Assembly: GCA_964428885.1 (NCBI GenBank)
Contig: CAYRZP010000095.1
Location: 1 to 8,391, forward strand
Direction: 5' to 3'
Length of the DNA stretch: 8,391 bases
Origin: JAQVQN01 sp964428885
GTDB taxonomy: Bacteria > Verrucomicrobiota > Kiritimatiellia > RFP12 > UBA1067
Shown here: positions 1-6,685 of the stretch, piece after piece
Layout of the letters: the number at the start of each line of letters is the position of its first letter
Position numbering within the stretch: position 1 is the stretch's first letter
The notes under the pieces: model-generated
The model's database searches: none
Told to the model about the DNA's origin: nothing
What the model saw: only the letters and a program-made list of their open reading frames with translations
Position numbers and translations under genes: made by a program

Positions 1-1681
1 CCTTGACGTCCACGACCGGGAAGCCGCCGCACGGGCCGCTCTCCATGGCCTTGATTACGCCTTTCTCGACGGCGGGTATGTACTCGTTCGGGATCACGCC
101 GCCTTTGACCTCGTTGACGAAGGCGAAGCCGCGCCCGGGTTCCTGCGGCTCGATGCGCATGCAGACATGGGCGTACTGGCCGCGCCCGCCGGACTGCTTG
201 ACGTGCTTGTATTCGCCATCGACCATATGCCGGATGGTTTCACGGTAGGCGACCTCAGGCTTGCCGACCTCGCACGCGACGCCGAACTCGCGGCGCAGCC
301 GGTCTACGATGATTTCCAGATGCAGCTCGCCCATGCCGGCGATGATCGTCTCGCCGGTCTCCTGGTCGTAGCGCACGATGAAGGTTGGGTCCTCCTGTGC
401 CAACGCGTGCAGGGAGTTGCCGAGTTTTTCGTTGTCATTCCGCGATGCCGGGCGTATGGCGATCGAGATGACCGGAGCCGGGAACTCGATTGACTCCAGC
501 ACAATCGGGTTATGCGGGTCGCAGATGGTGTCGCCGGTGCGGGTCTTGGCCAGGCCGACCACCGCGACGATATCCCCGGCGTAAGCCTCCTCCAAAGCCT
601 CCTGACGGTTGGCGTGCATGCGGAAGAGGCGCCCGATGCGCGCTTCCTGCTCCAGTGTGCTATTATATATCGGGGCGCCGACCTTGAGGGTACCTGAGTA
701 AATGCGCACAAAGGTGATCTTGCCCATGTGCTTATCGGCCATGATTTTAAAGGCGAGGCCGGCGAACGGCTCTTTGTCGTCGGGCTTGCGCACCATCTCG
801 TGGTTGTCGGCGGAATGGACTTCCCCGATGTCCAGCGGCGAAGGCAGGTAGTCGATGACGCCGTCAAGGAGCGGCTGCACGCCTTTATTCTTAAAGGCTG
901 TGCCGCAGTAAGCGGGCACCAGGGCGCGCGCGATCGTGCCTTTGCGGATGCCGCGCCTGATCTCCTCTTCGGTCAGGGAACCTGCCGCGAAGTACTTCTC
1001 CATCAGGGACTCGTCCTGCTCGGCGGCCTTTTCCATCATCTCGACACGCAGGCGCTCGCACTCCTCGCGCAGGTCCTCGGGGATCTCGCTCTCTATGATC
1101 TTGACGCCTTTGGAGGCCTCGTCAAAGGTCAGCGCCTTCATTTTCAGCAGGTCGACCACGCCGCGGAAGGACTCGCCCGCGCCGATGGGGTAAACCATCA
1201 CAACCGGGTTGCCGCCGAGGGTTTCGCGGATCTCGTCGATGACAGCAAAGAAATTGGCCCCGATACGGTCCATCTTGTTGATCATGCAGAGCTTCGGCAC
1301 CTCATACTTCTCGCTCTGACGCCAGACCTGTTCCGTCTGGGGCTGCACGCCGCCGACCGCGCAGAACAGCGCGACCGCGCCGTCGAGCACGCGCAGCGAG
1401 CGCTCCACCTCGGCCGTGAAGTCCACATGCCCGGGCGTGTCGATCAGGCTGATCTGGTGGTCGCGCCATGAGACGGCTGTCGCCGCCGATGTGATGGTTA
1501 TGCCGCGCTCCTGTTCCTGGACCATGTAGTCCATGGTGGCTGCGCCCTCGTGCACTTCGCCAAGCTTGTAATTCTTGCCGGAATAGAAAAGGATACGTTC
1601 GCTGCAGGTGGTCTTGCCTGCGTCGATATGGGCCATGATGCCGATATTGCGGACGCGGTTCAAAGGTATGGGTCTGGGCAT
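1..1681 (-). CDS. fusA: Elongation factor G, C-terminus cut by window edge
   Basis: This is the translational GTPase that drives ribosomal translocation and, with RRF, ribosome recycling in the cytosol. About 560 of the usual ~690-700 residues are visible. Domain I has the P-loop AHIDAGKTT (residues 17-25), switch II DTPGH (81-85) with the catalytic His85, and NKMD (135-138). CGTAFKNKGVQ follows near residue 260, and then domains II to IV, including GMGELHLEI and GGRGQYAHV. The frame leaves the window after a GPCGGFPVVDVK-like segment near the end of domain IV. The start is the ATG at 1681-1679, preceded by AAGGAG (plus 1691-1696) with a 9-nt spacer. The P-loop is followed by Cys-Ser where many EF-Gs have Thr-Thr. 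The gene lies downstream of a HAD gene with a ~200-nt spacer, not after rpsL-rpsG. The family is certain. Which paralogue it is (EF-G1 or a second EF-G) is less certain, although the sequence reads as canonical. Confidence 0.97.
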   Translation of the reverse strand, partial: MPRPIPLNRVRNIGIMAHIDAGKTTCSERILFYSGKNYKLGEVHEGAATMDYMVQEQERGITITSAATAVSWRDHQISLIDTPGHVDFTAEVERSLRVLDGAVALFCAVGGVQPQTEQVWRQSEKYEVPKLCMINKMDRIGANFFAVIDEIRETLGGNPVVMVYPIGAGESFRGVVDLLKMKALTFDEASKGVKIIESEIPEDLREECERLRVEMMEKAAEQDESLMEKYFAAGSLTEEEIRRGIRKGTIARALVPAYCGTAFKNKGVQPLLDGVIDYLPSPLDIGEVHSADNHEMVRKPDDKEPFAGLAFKIMADKHMGKITFVRIYSGTLKVGAPIYNSTLEQEARIGRLFRMHANRQEALEEAYAGDIVAVVGLAKTRTGDTICDPHNPIVLESIEFPAPVISIAIRPASRNDNEKLGNSLHALAQEDPTFIVRYDQETGETIIAGMGELHLEIIVDRLRREFGVACEVGKPEVAYRETIRHMVDGEYKHVKQSGGRGQYAHVCMRIEPQEPGRGFAFVNEVKGGVIPNEYIPAVEKGVIKAMESGPCGGFPVVDVK

Positions 1682-1883
1682 TGCACTACACTCCTTGGGT
1701 TCCATTCCGCTTCCGTGGGCGCATCAACGAACTGCGAACAGGATGTTCATTCAGTACACATGCTGCGCTGGAAACGGACCCGCCAATAAGCCTGACAGGT
1801 GGCAAATAATCAACTATTTTTTACTTTTTTTGGGTTCACTACAAGCGCAAACGCGCTAAAAGCCAATTTTTTTCTCGGCGTTT

Positions 1884-2552
1884 TTATTTTGCCCGCTGGG
1901 GCTGTAGGGCTTCCAGAGAGAATTCTGAAAGATCGGTCAGCACCAGGTCGGCGGCGGAGACGTCCTGCGGGAGCGCGTTCTGCCGGGACAGGGCCACGCA
2001 GAACATGCCGGCAGCCTTGGCGGCCTTAACGCCGGCCTGCGAGTCCTCGAAGACCATGCATTCGGACGGATTGACACCCAGCTTTTGCGCGCCTGCCAGG
2101 AAACCGGCCGGGGATGGTTTGCCTGGTGAATAATCCTCGGCGCCTAGAATTAACCGCACTTTTTTTTCGGCGCCCATCAGCTTGACGGCCTCCGCCACGT
2201 CATTGCGCGGGGAACCCGAGACGATGGCGACAGGATATTTTCGAGCGAGTTTTTTCAGCAGTTTCACGGAAGATTCGATGACCACATTCTCGCTACGCTG
2301 TCTAAGGCGCAGGTAATATCCGCGCAGGCTCTCGGCCATCTGGTGCGGCGGGGTATCAGCAAGCGGCGGGAACCGTTTGATGATCTCGAAATAAATGTCA
2401 GTCCATGAACGTCCGAAGACGACATGCAGCAGGGTTTCGCGCGGGCAATGGTATTGGCGGTCGCCGAGGTAAGACGCGATGGCGTCCGTCCAGAGCATTT
2501 CCGTGTCCACAAGCGTGCCGTCGAGATCGAATATGACCGCCTTGATTTTCAT
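1884..2552 (-). CDS. HAD-superfamily phosphatase/phosphomutase, beta-PGM-like (subfamily IA)
   Basis: A 222-residue protein of the haloacid dehalogenase superfamily, probably a cytosolic phosphatase or phosphomutase acting on a small phosphorylated metabolite. All four motifs are visible: FDLDGTLVDTE near the N-terminus (nucleophile Asp9, acid/base Asp11), SGSPR (112-116), Lys145 in GKPSP, and the Mg-binding acids in FEDSQAG (168-174). The helical cap between residues ~18 and 90 is of the type seen in beta-phosphoglucomutase and related phosphatases. The ATG at 2552 is chosen because it overlaps the stop of the upstream ychJ-like gene as ATGA, indicating translational coupling. An in-frame extension to 2600 would add 16 non-conserved residues inside that gene. 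It is the last gene of the minus-strand cluster. The substrate cannot be read from sequence, and other family members act on phosphoglycolate, sugar phosphates or nucleotides. Confidence 0.93.
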   Translation of the reverse strand: MKIKAVIFDLDGTLVDTEMLWTDAIASYLGDRQYHCPRETLLHVVFGRSWTDIYFEIIKRFPPLADTPPHQMAESLRGYYLRLRQRSENVVIESSVKLLKKLARKYPVAIVSGSPRNDVAEAVKLMGAEKKVRLILGAEDYSPGKPSPAGFLAGAQKLGVNPSECMVFEDSQAGVKAAKAAGMFCVALSRQNALPQDVSAADLVLTDLSEFSLEALQPQRAK

Positions 2553-3049
2553 CGCGCGGTGGAATAGCAGCATTTCTTGTGTTTCTTGCCGCTGCCGCAA
2601 GGGCAGGGGTCGTTCCTGCCGACTTTGGGGTGTTCACGCCTGACCGGGTCAGGGCCGTAGATTTTGCCGTCCATGAAAAACCACACGCCGTTCTTTTTGA
2701 CGAATGAGGCGCTCTCATGGTGGTTGAACGCGGTGCCTTTGACAGAGTAGTGGGCGATGAATTCGAGCGAGGCTGACTCGTCCGACTCGCCGCCGCCCTG
2801 TTCGGCGAGGATCTCGATGCCGGTCCACTCGGCGGACTCCGACCATTTCTTGGTGTTCTCGGCATCGAACTCCTTGCGGACTTTCGGGCCGGAGGTTTTG
2901 AAAAGATAGTCCACCGCACCCATGGCGTAGGCGCTGTAGCGAGAGCGCATCAGCGCCTGTGCTGTAGGCGGGCTGGCTTTTTCCAACAGGAAGGGTTCGC
3001 AACAGGCTTCATAAGCCTGTCCGCTGCCGCACGGGCATAAATCACTCAT
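2549..3049 (-). CDS. ychJ: YchJ-family protein with two SEC-C zinc-binding motifs
   Basis: A 166-residue protein matching the YchJ/UPF0225 family. An N-terminal SEC-C motif CPCGSG...CC (Cys5, Cys7, Cys16, Cys17) is followed by a middle NTF2-like domain (about residues 28-135, with typical RSRYSAYAMG and GVWFFMDG segments). A second SEC-C motif PCPCGSGKKHKKCC lies at the C-terminus (Cys149, Cys151, Cys160, Cys161). SEC-C motifs bind one zinc each; in SecA the motif contacts SecB and ribosomes. The cellular role of YchJ itself is not established. The ATG at 3049 overlaps the end of the acyl-carrier-like gene by 8 nt, and the stop overlaps the HAD start by 4 nt, so the three genes are very probably one operon. 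Full length, with no broken motif. Confidence 0.93.
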   Translation of the reverse strand: MSDLCPCGSGQAYEACCEPFLLEKASPPTAQALMRSRYSAYAMGAVDYLFKTSGPKVRKEFDAENTKKWSESAEWTGIEILAEQGGGESDESASLEFIAHYSVKGTAFNHHESASFVKKNGVWFFMDGKIYGPDPVRREHPKVGRNDPCPCGSGKKHKKCCYSTAR

Positions 3050-3182
3050 GTTCGGCTGTCCTTGTACATAGGCGGTCTTTGACGAAATCCCGCAAAGCCG
3101 CGACCGATATGAAATTGCACAGGTTGAAATCGCCGTCCTCGATCATGATCCCGAAGGTCTCTTCGAGCCCGACCACCAGCTC
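3042..3182 (-). CDS. Acyl-carrier-like protein, C-terminal fragment (5' end in assembly gap)
   Basis: Only the last 46 codons are visible; the start and the expected phosphopantetheine serine (DSL motif) lie in the N run. The visible part begins ELVVGLEETFGI, runs through an acidic IEDGDF loop and ends with SVAALRDFVKDRL. This is the helix II, loop, helix III/IV pattern of acyl and peptidyl carrier proteins. Such proteins carry acyl groups as thioesters for fatty-acid, polyketide or other acyl-transfer enzymes. The sequence diverges from the housekeeping AcpP in helix III, so a specialised carrier is likely. Its stop overlaps the ychJ start by 8 nt (ATGAGTGA). The family assignment is inferred from the pattern without the attachment site, so confidence is moderate. 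Confidence 0.7.
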   Translation of the reverse strand, partial: ELVVGLEETFGIMIEDGDFNLCNFISVAALRDFVKDRLCTRTAEHE

Positions 3183-3282
3183 NNNNNNNNNNNNNNNNNN
3201 NNNNNNNNNNNNNNNNNNNNNNNNNNNNNNNNNNNNNNNNNNNNNNNNNNNNNNNNNNNNNNNNNNNNNNNNNNNNNNNNNN
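3183..3282. other. Assembly gap (100 N)
   Basis: There are exactly 100 undetermined bases, the conventional filler for a scaffold join of unknown size. The real distance and even the gene content here are unknown. Genes on the two sides (zinc ribbon and carrier protein) are in different minus-strand frames if the 100 N is taken literally, so they should not be joined into one protein. Confidence 0.99.
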
Positions 3283-3391
3283 CTACATTGATGGCCTTGC
3301 CGCATTTCGGGCACTTCTGGCTGATCGGCTTGCCGATGTCGAAGACTGCGAGTTTGGTTTCACAATGCGGGCATTGTATGATACGTTTCAT
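3283..3391 (-). CDS. Zinc-ribbon protein, N-terminal fragment (3' end in assembly gap)
   Basis: 36 residues are visible before the gap. They begin MKRIIQCPHC and contain a four-cysteine zinc ribbon CPHC-x16-CPKC (Cys7, Cys10, Cys27, Cys30) followed by GKAINV. The ATG at 3391 has a good ribosome-binding site, AAGGTGA, six bases upstream. It may be a small stand-alone zinc-ribbon protein or the N-terminal domain of something larger; the gap hides which. The ribbon has the same spacing as the one at the start of the kinase at the right end of the window. It is the first visible gene of the minus-strand cluster and sits behind a plausible promoter. No function is assigned. Confidence 0.8.
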
Positions 3392-3543
3392 GCTGATTCA
3401 CCTTAATGCGTGTATGATGATATGCGTACAGAAAAGTTGCGCTGTTTGCTTGTTCAGGACATGCGGCAGCATCTTGCGGCAAGCTTTTTTCCCTGGCTTA
3501 AGTTTCACGTTCACGACATTTCAGAATTTCTCCAAACGGGCAA

Positions 3544-3573
3544 AGTATATTAAAAGGTTTGCGTTCATTGCAA
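3544..3573 (-). promoter_or_regulatory. Sigma70-type promoter candidate for the zinc-ribbon/ACP/ychJ/HAD cluster
   Basis: Reading on the minus strand, TTGCAA (plus 3568-3573) is followed after 18 nt by TATACT (plus 3544-3549). This matches the -35 box at 4/6 and the -10 box at 5/6. Transcription would start near 3537, giving a ~146-nt leader before the zinc-ribbon ATG. Pattern match only. Confidence 0.45.
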
Positions 3574-3623
3574 GTCAGAGATGGTTCGGGTACGGGGGTG
3601 TGCGCGGGTCATTGATATGCCGA

Positions 3624-3652
3624 TTGACACACGCAGGACCATGATGTTAACT
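3624..3652 (+). promoter_or_regulatory. Sigma70-type promoter candidate for rnhB
   Basis: A perfect -35 hexamer TTGACA (3624-3629) is followed after 17 nt by TTAACT (3647-3652), a weak -10. Transcription would begin near 3659, about 86 nt before the rnhB start. The leader contains a small GC hairpin. The -10 match is only 3/6, so this is tentative. Confidence 0.4.
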
Positions 3653-3744
3653 AATAATCGCCGTAAATGCGGGTGGCGCGTTTCTCAGGTGCAGCGGCGC
3701 GTCTGCCAGACGAGGCGCATGTGTAATTTCTAAGGAACCATACT

Positions 3745-4392
3745 GTGTTGGAGTTTGAGAAGCGATTGTGGTTAAGCCGTCCGGGGACCGTGGTGGCCGG
3801 GGTGGACGAGGCCGGGAGAGGATGCCTGGCGGGGCCGGTGGTGGCGGGCGCGGTCTCGATGCCGGGTGAGGCTGCCGAGCGGCTGTACTCGGGCGAATTA
3901 GCGGATCTGACTGACTCAAAACAATTAACCGCGGCGCAGCGTGATTATTTTTTCAGCCGCCTGACCGCTTTGCCGGAGGTGTCGTGGGCGACGGGGTTGT
4001 GCAGCGCCGCAGAAATCGACCGGATCAACATTCTGGCCGCGACGCACCTGGCGATGCGGCGGGCGGTGGCGGCGTTGACGGTGCGGCCTGAGCATCTGCT
4101 GGTGGACGGTCTTCCGGTTAAAGGGCTGCCGTGCGCATCTACGGCGATCGTGCAGGGGGACGCCAAAAGTTTCCTGATCGCGGCGGCCAGCGTGGTGGCC
4201 AAGGTCACGCGCGACCGTCTGATGCTGGACCTTGACGCGCGGTTCCCGCAGTACGGGTTCGCCGCGCACAAGGGTTACGGTGTCAACGAACACATGGCCG
4301 CGCTTTTCCGGCACGGCTCGTGCGCGGAGCACCGCCACACCTTCCGCCCAGTGCAGGACACTGACCAGAAGCTGCCGGGCTTCGAGTACTGA
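3745..4392 (+). CDS. rnhB: Ribonuclease HII
   Basis: A 215-residue RNase HII, which cuts the RNA strand of RNA-DNA hybrids and starts removal of single ribonucleotides misincorporated in DNA. The metal-binding active site is complete: Asp21 and Glu22 in GVDEAGRG, Asp121 in LLVDGLP, and Asp139 in QGDAKS. The GRG motif (24-26) recognises the RNA-DNA junction. LTDSKQL (55-61), AAASVVAKVTRDR (146-158) and the C-terminal FAAHKGYG...EHRHTFRPV block are also typical. The length is normal for the family. The start is GTG 3745, because AAGGA (3732-3736) lies 8 nt upstream; a TTG one codon later is the alternative. Its TGA is immediately followed, on the other strand, by the aspS stop. Confidence 0.97.
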   Translation: MLEFEKRLWLSRPGTVVAGVDEAGRGCLAGPVVAGAVSMPGEAAERLYSGELADLTDSKQLTAAQRDYFFSRLTALPEVSWATGLCSAAEIDRINILAATHLAMRRAVAALTVRPEHLLVDGLPVKGLPCASTAIVQGDAKSFLIAAASVVAKVTRDRLMLDLDARFPQYGFAAHKGYGVNEHMAALFRHGSCAEHRHTFRPVQDTDQKLPGFEY

Positions 4393-6180
4393 TCAGGCTT
4401 GCGTCGGGGGCAGTTCGTGTCCGCGGACCTTGATGTGGAGTTCGCGGAGCTGCTTCTCCGTGACATCGGACGGGGCGTTCATCATCAGATCCTGCGCCTT
4501 CTGGTTCATGGGGAAGGCGATGACCTCGCGGATGTTCTCCTCGCCGGCCAAAAGCATGACCATGCGGTCGACGCCAGGGGCGATGCCGCCGTGGGGGGGC
4601 GCGCCGTATTTGAAGGCGTTGAGCAGGCAGGAGAATTTCTGTTCGACGGCCTCCGGACCGTAGCCGGCGATCTCAAAAGCCTTATACATGATTTCCGGCA
4701 GGTGGTTGCGGATGGCGCCGCTGGACAGCTCGGTGCCGTTGCAGACCACGTCATATTGGTAGGCCAGCACATCGAGCGGGTCTTTGTGCAGCAACGTATC
4801 CATGCCGCCTTGTGGCATAGAGAAGGGATTGTGGGAAAAGATCACCGCGCCGGTCTCGGCATCCTTCTCGAACATCGGGAAGTCGACGATCCAGCAGAAC
4901 CTGAAGACGTTTTTGTCGATGAGGCCGAGATCGCGCCCGAGCTTCACGCGCAGATCTCCGCCGATCTTGGCGGCCTTGCCGGCTTCGTCGCAGACGAAAA
5001 AGATCACGTCGCCGTCCTGCGCGCCGGCCATGTCCGCGATGGCGGCCAGCTCTGCCGGGTTCAGGAACTTCTGGATCGGACCTTTGACGGCGCCGCTGTC
5101 CCAGATCAGGTAGGCGAGGCCCTTGGCACCGACGGTCTTAGCGTGCTCGACGAGTCTGTCGAAAAAGCTGCGCGGCTTGTCTTTGATCTTCCTGACCGGG
5201 ATAGCGCGAACGACCGAGCCGGCTTTGACCGCCGTGGCGAAAGCGTTAAAGCCCGAGTTCCCGAAGAGGACGGAACAGTCGAACATTTCGATCGGGATGC
5301 GCAGGTCGGGTTTGTCGCTGCCGTATTTCAGCATGGCCTCGCGGTAAGGGATGCGGGGCCACGGGGTGGGTTCGGTCTGTTTGCCGGAGAAATGCGTGAA
5401 TGCCTTATACAGCACGTCCTCGACCACCGCGAAGACGTCCTCTTGCGTCACGAAAGACATTTCCATATCCAACTGATAAAACTCTCCGGGGGAGCGGTCG
5501 GCGCGCGCGTCTTCGTCGCGGAAACAGGGCGCGATCTGGAAATAGCGGTCGAATCCGGCGACCATCAGCAATTGCTTGAAGAGTTGCGGGGCCTGCGGAA
5601 GGGCATAGAACTTGCCGTGGTGGATGCGGCTGGGCACCAGATAGTCGCGGGCGCCTTCGGGCGAGCTGCAGGTGAGGATGGGTGTCTGGTATTCGTTAAA
5701 ACCGTGTGACTCCATGGCCTTGCGCAGGAAAGAGATGATTCTAGAGCGCAGCAGGATATTGTTGTGGATACGCTCGCGCCGCAGATCCAGGAAACGGAAC
5801 TTCAGCCGCAGGTCTTCGGTCCCGTCCTCGTCGCCGGGGATATACAGGGGAGTCGGCCCGGCGTCAGCCTCGACCAGGCACTCGTCCGCGACAAGTTCAA
5901 TCTCGCCGGTCGGAAGATCCGGGTTGATGGTAGAAGGTTCGCGCGTGACCACTTTGCCGGTTACGGTGATGACGCTTTCCAGTTTAGTGCGGCTAAGCGT
6001 GTCGAAAAAATTCCGGCTGGGGTGTATCACCGCTTGTGTGATGCCGTAATGGTCGCGGATATCCATGAAAAGAATGCCGCCGTGGTCGCGCACGCGGAAT
6101 ATCCAGCCGGAGAGCCGGGCGGTCGCGCCGGCGTCGCTTGCGCGCAACTGGTTGCAGGTGTGGGTTCGGTAAAGATGCAT
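4393..6180 (-). CDS. aspS: Aspartyl-tRNA synthetase, bacterial type, probably non-discriminating
   Basis: This class IIb synthetase charges tRNA-Asp with aspartate in the cytosol; 595 residues, normal for the bacterial type. An N-terminal OB-fold anticodon domain (~1-110) is followed by the catalytic core with motif 1 near FRFLDLRRERI. Motif 2 is FRDEDARADRSPGEFYQLDM (220-239), the SPGEFYQLD form also seen in alphaproteobacteria. A GAD insertion follows (~300-415), then motif 3 in GGIAPGVDRMVMLL (~531-544). The ATG at 6180 is chosen because AGGA (plus 6189-6192) sits 8 nt upstream and the protein then begins MHLYRTHTC as in relatives; an upstream in-frame TTG at 6201 is less likely. RDHGG places His33 where discriminating E. 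coli AspRS has Leu. Such a His is associated with enzymes that also make Asp-tRNA-Asn for GatCAB; that consequence is inferred. Confidence 0.97.
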   Translation of the reverse strand: MHLYRTHTCNQLRASDAGATARLSGWIFRVRDHGGILFMDIRDHYGITQAVIHPSRNFFDTLSRTKLESVITVTGKVVTREPSTINPDLPTGEIELVADECLVEADAGPTPLYIPGDEDGTEDLRLKFRFLDLRRERIHNNILLRSRIISFLRKAMESHGFNEYQTPILTCSSPEGARDYLVPSRIHHGKFYALPQAPQLFKQLLMVAGFDRYFQIAPCFRDEDARADRSPGEFYQLDMEMSFVTQEDVFAVVEDVLYKAFTHFSGKQTEPTPWPRIPYREAMLKYGSDKPDLRIPIEMFDCSVLFGNSGFNAFATAVKAGSVVRAIPVRKIKDKPRSFFDRLVEHAKTVGAKGLAYLIWDSGAVKGPIQKFLNPAELAAIADMAGAQDGDVIFFVCDEAGKAAKIGGDLRVKLGRDLGLIDKNVFRFCWIVDFPMFEKDAETGAVIFSHNPFSMPQGGMDTLLHKDPLDVLAYQYDVVCNGTELSSGAIRNHLPEIMYKAFEIAGYGPEAVEQKFSCLLNAFKYGAPPHGGIAPGVDRMVMLLAGEENIREVIAFPMNQKAQDLMMNAPSDVTEKQLRELHIKVRGHELPPTQA

Positions 6181-6208
6181 ATCGGTTGTCCTGAAAAACA
6201 AAAACGTG

Positions 6209-6238
6209 AATTTATCAAAAAGGTTGCAGGCGCGTCAT
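6209..6238 (-). promoter_or_regulatory. Weak promoter candidate for aspS
   Basis: On the minus strand, ATGACG (plus 6233-6238) and TAAATT (plus 6209-6214) are separated by 18 nt; each matches the consensus at 4/6. It lies just past the terminator of the upstream RRM gene and would give a ~22-nt leader carrying the AGGA site. It is plausible mainly because aspS needs its own promoter after that terminator. Confidence 0.25.
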
Positions 6239-6259
6239 GCGGATTGTTGTGGTACTGAC

Positions 6260-6292
6260 AAAAAAACCGCCGTTCCCATTGGAAGCGGCGGT
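6260..6292 (-). terminator. Intrinsic terminator of the RRM gene
   Basis: On the minus strand, ACCGCCG-C-TTCC, loop AATG, GGAA-CGGCGGT forms an 11-bp stem with one bulged C, followed directly by seven T. It lies ~43 nt past the RRM stop and before aspS, so it separates the two transcripts. On the plus strand no U-tract follows the stem, so it acts in one direction only. Confidence 0.9.
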
Positions 6293-6334
6293 GTTTCGAT
6301 TAGTTTGACTGTGCGGAATACCGCAGCTTGCGGT

Positions 6335-6685
6335 TTACCAGCGTGACTCGCGGCGCTCGCGTCCGCCGCCGCCGCGCCCGCCGTGGAAGCCTCCGCCGCC
6401 GGCTCCGCCACCGAATCCGCCGCCGCCGCGGCGCTCTTCACGCGGTTTGGGCTGTGACTCGTTAACGCGCAGGGTACGGCCGTCCAGTTCTTTGCCGTTG
6501 AGCGCGTCGATCGCGGCTTGGGCTTGTGCGCGATCCGGCATTTCTACAAAGCCGAACCCTTTGGAACGGCCGGTCATGCGGTCTGCCACAACACGGGCGG
6601 AAGCCACCTCGCCGAATTCCGCGAACGCTACTCTCAGTGACTCATCATTGGTCGTATAGGCAAGATTGCCCACATAGATGTCCAT
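6335..6685 (-). CDS. RRM-type RNA-binding protein with glycine-rich tail
   Basis: A 116-residue protein with a single RRM: RNP2 is IYVGNL (3-8) and RNP1 is KGFGFVEM (42-49), with the usual DRMTGRSKGF and AIDALNGKELDGRTLRV segments. A tail from residue ~79 is rich in Gly with Arg and aromatic residues and ends RERRESRW. This layout matches the small glycine-rich RRM proteins of cyanobacteria and several other phyla, often cold-induced and thought to act as RNA chaperones. The ATG at 6685 is chosen because it has AAGGA seven bases upstream and begins MDIYVGNL; extending to 6751 adds 22 unrelated residues. The gene ends at a strong terminator. A strong promoter lies about 360 nt upstream, implying a long leader and possible RNA-level control (inferred). 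Confidence 0.95.
   Translation of the reverse strand: MDIYVGNLAYTTNDESLRVAFAEFGEVASARVVADRMTGRSKGFGFVEMPDRAQAQAAIDALNGKELDGRTLRVNESQPKPREERRGGGGFGGGAGGGGFHGGRGGGGRERRESRW

Larger units (their letters stand above)
3392..3744. other. Divergent intergenic region between the zinc-ribbon gene and rnhB
   Basis: This 353-nt spacer has no convincing gene. It holds a minus-strand promoter candidate for the zinc-ribbon/ACP/ychJ/HAD cluster and a plus-strand promoter candidate for rnhB, each listed separately. A short direct repeat TGCGGCA (two copies, 6 nt apart, around 3463-3482) and a small hairpin in the rnhB leader (CGTCT-GCC-AGACG, 3700-3712) are the only other structures I see. Confidence 0.7.

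Noticed and set aside
1844..1857. Hairpin AGCGC-loop-GCGCT between the HAD and fusA genes as a terminator
   Set aside because: The stem is only 5 bp. No T-tract follows it on the minus strand, and on the plus strand the T-tract is 9 nt away. It does not meet the intrinsic terminator pattern.
3042..3391. A single gene reading through the N run, joining the zinc ribbon to the carrier protein
   Set aside because: The two sides are in different frames with the given filler, and the filler length is arbitrary, so a fusion cannot be claimed.
3463..3482. TGCGGCA direct repeat as a CRISPR or regulator site
   Set aside because: There are only two 7-nt copies with a 6-nt spacer; similar TGCGG strings occur at 6312-6333 and around 7185 by composition. 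There is no array or consistent spacing.
3288..3644. A 118-codon plus-strand frame starting opposite the zinc-ribbon gene
   Set aside because: It is antisense to the zinc ribbon (its cysteine codons mirror as Gln/Ala/His-rich text) and then runs through the promoter region. It has no family resemblance or ribosome-binding site.
4399..5709. A 436-codon open frame on the plus strand opposite aspS
   Set aside because: It lies entirely antisense to a well-conserved aspS, has no recognisable motif and is the usual by-product of GC-rich codon use. The same applies to the open frames opposite fusA (728-1471), the aspS 5' part (5764-6258) and the kinase (7106-7747).
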